Positions 63,697 through 64,000 of a stretch of 64,000 nt of DNA are shown here, piece after piece. This DNA comes from CAWHXG01 sp963833235 (GTDB lineage: Bacteria > Pseudomonadota > Alphaproteobacteria > Rhodobacterales > Rhodobacteraceae), in the NCBI GenBank assembly GCA_963833235.1, contig CAWHXG010000001.1, forward strand, positions 186,001-250,000, given 5' to 3'. How positions within the stretch are numbered: position 1 is the stretch's first letter; each line of letters opens with the position of its first letter. Under the pieces are notes generated by a model. The model had not been told where the DNA came from, ran no database searches, and saw only the letters and a list, made by a program, of their open reading frames with translations. Both the position numbers and the translations under genes were made by a program.

Positions 63697-64000
63697 ATGG
63701 ACCTGCTGGAAACACCGGAAGGGCGCGCGTCACTCGACCGCTGGATGCAGGCGCAGGTCGATGGATTTCGCGGCCCGCTTGAGGTACGCAAGTTTGCCGG
63801 CGGGCAATCCAATCCCACCTACCTCGTTTCGGCCGCCTCCGGGCGTTACGTACTTCGGTCGCGGCCGTGGGGGCCAATCCTTCCAACCGCCCATGCGGTG
63901 GATCGGGAGTTCAGGATCCTGACCGCGCTCGGCGGATCCGATGTGCCTGTCCCCCGCCCCCTGGCGCTCTGCCAGAACGAAGACGTGATCGGGCGGATGT
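63697..64000 (+). CDS. Aminoglycoside-phosphotransferase-family kinase, 3' end outside window
   Basis: The first 101 codons of an APH-type protein are present: FAGGQSNPTYLV forms the start of the ATP loop and YVLRSRPWGPILPTAHAVDREF is the usual family block with the lysine position read as Arg in YVLR. The ATG at 63697 follows GGGAGGAG. This branch usually lies beside acyl-CoA dehydrogenases and acts on CoA or acyl-CoA substrates. It is the start of an operon that continues beyond the window. Confidence 0.85.
   Translation, partial: MDLLETPEGRASLDRWMQAQVDGFRGPLEVRKFAGGQSNPTYLVSAASGRYVLRSRPWGPILPTAHAVDREFRILTALGGSDVPVPRPLALCQNEDVIGRM

Overview
The window is GC-rich DNA from an alphaproteobacterium, most likely Rhodobacterales (Roseobacter-type). 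The pointers are a periplasmic Sox thiosulfate-oxidation cluster, TRAP and ABC uptake systems, a VPLPA-CTERM sorting tail, LigD/Ku end joining and dense operons whose genes overlap by ATGA or GTGA. No rRNA, tRNA, CRISPR array or intact insertion sequence was seen.

Layout. 1-2.0 kb: end of a Zn-alcohol dehydrogenase and an enolase-superfamily sugar-acid dehydratase. 2.0-10.4 kb: sox cluster, soxV-W-X-Y-Z-A-B-C-D on the minus strand and soxS plus a GlcG/HbpS-like gene on the plus strand; soxY, Z, A, B and C carry single-base indels, densest in soxB and soxC. 10.5-16.7 kb: a VOC-family protein, a VPLPA-CTERM protein and a giant secreted nuclease/5'-nucleotidase. 16.9-19.9 kb: a TRAP transporter. 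20.0-32.6 kb: a D-apiose locus with a CUT2 ABC importer, ApnL, ApsD, a RuBisCO-like protein, OiaK, an OiaC candidate, ApnO and a GntR regulator. 32.7-42.9 kb: a hydroxyquinol/resorcinol-type aromatic operon (flavin hydroxylase, hydroxyquinol dioxygenase, maleylacetate reductase, BKACE enzyme, Liv-type ABC importer) with a divergent LysR regulator. 43.4-49.0 kb: nanE-nanK and a CUT1 ABC importer. 49.4-56.9 kb: a stress-type island with ligD, ku, a broken Mn-catalase gene and a coupled four-gene cluster (acyl-CoA dehydrogenase-like, PIG-L deacetylase, NodS-like methyltransferase, glycosyltransferase). 56.9-60.7 kb: a decayed region with a transporter-gene remnant, a truncated UvrD-type helicase of different composition and a PemK-like gene with a coupled partner. 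60.7-64 kb: a FadH-like oxidoreductase, a TIGR03084-type protein and the start of a phosphotransferase.

How the genes work together. The apiose locus can be read as a route: import, oxidation to the lactone (ApsD), lactone opening (ApnL), oxidoisomerisation to 3-oxo-isoapionate (ApnO), then either direct decarboxylation (OiaC) or phosphorylation (OiaK) and cleavage by the RuBisCO-like protein. The aromatic operon hydroxylates a phenol, opens hydroxyquinol, reduces maleylacetate to 3-oxoadipate, and may finish with a BKACE reaction giving succinyl-CoA and acetoacetate instead of the usual CoA-transferase/thiolase pair. Candidate EcfG-type promoters precede both ku-ligD and the four-gene island cluster, which fits general-stress control.

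Sequence quality: several genes are broken by one-base indels, often in short homopolymers, and regain their family length when one base is corrected. Assembly error should be excluded before any of these genes is treated as inactive.
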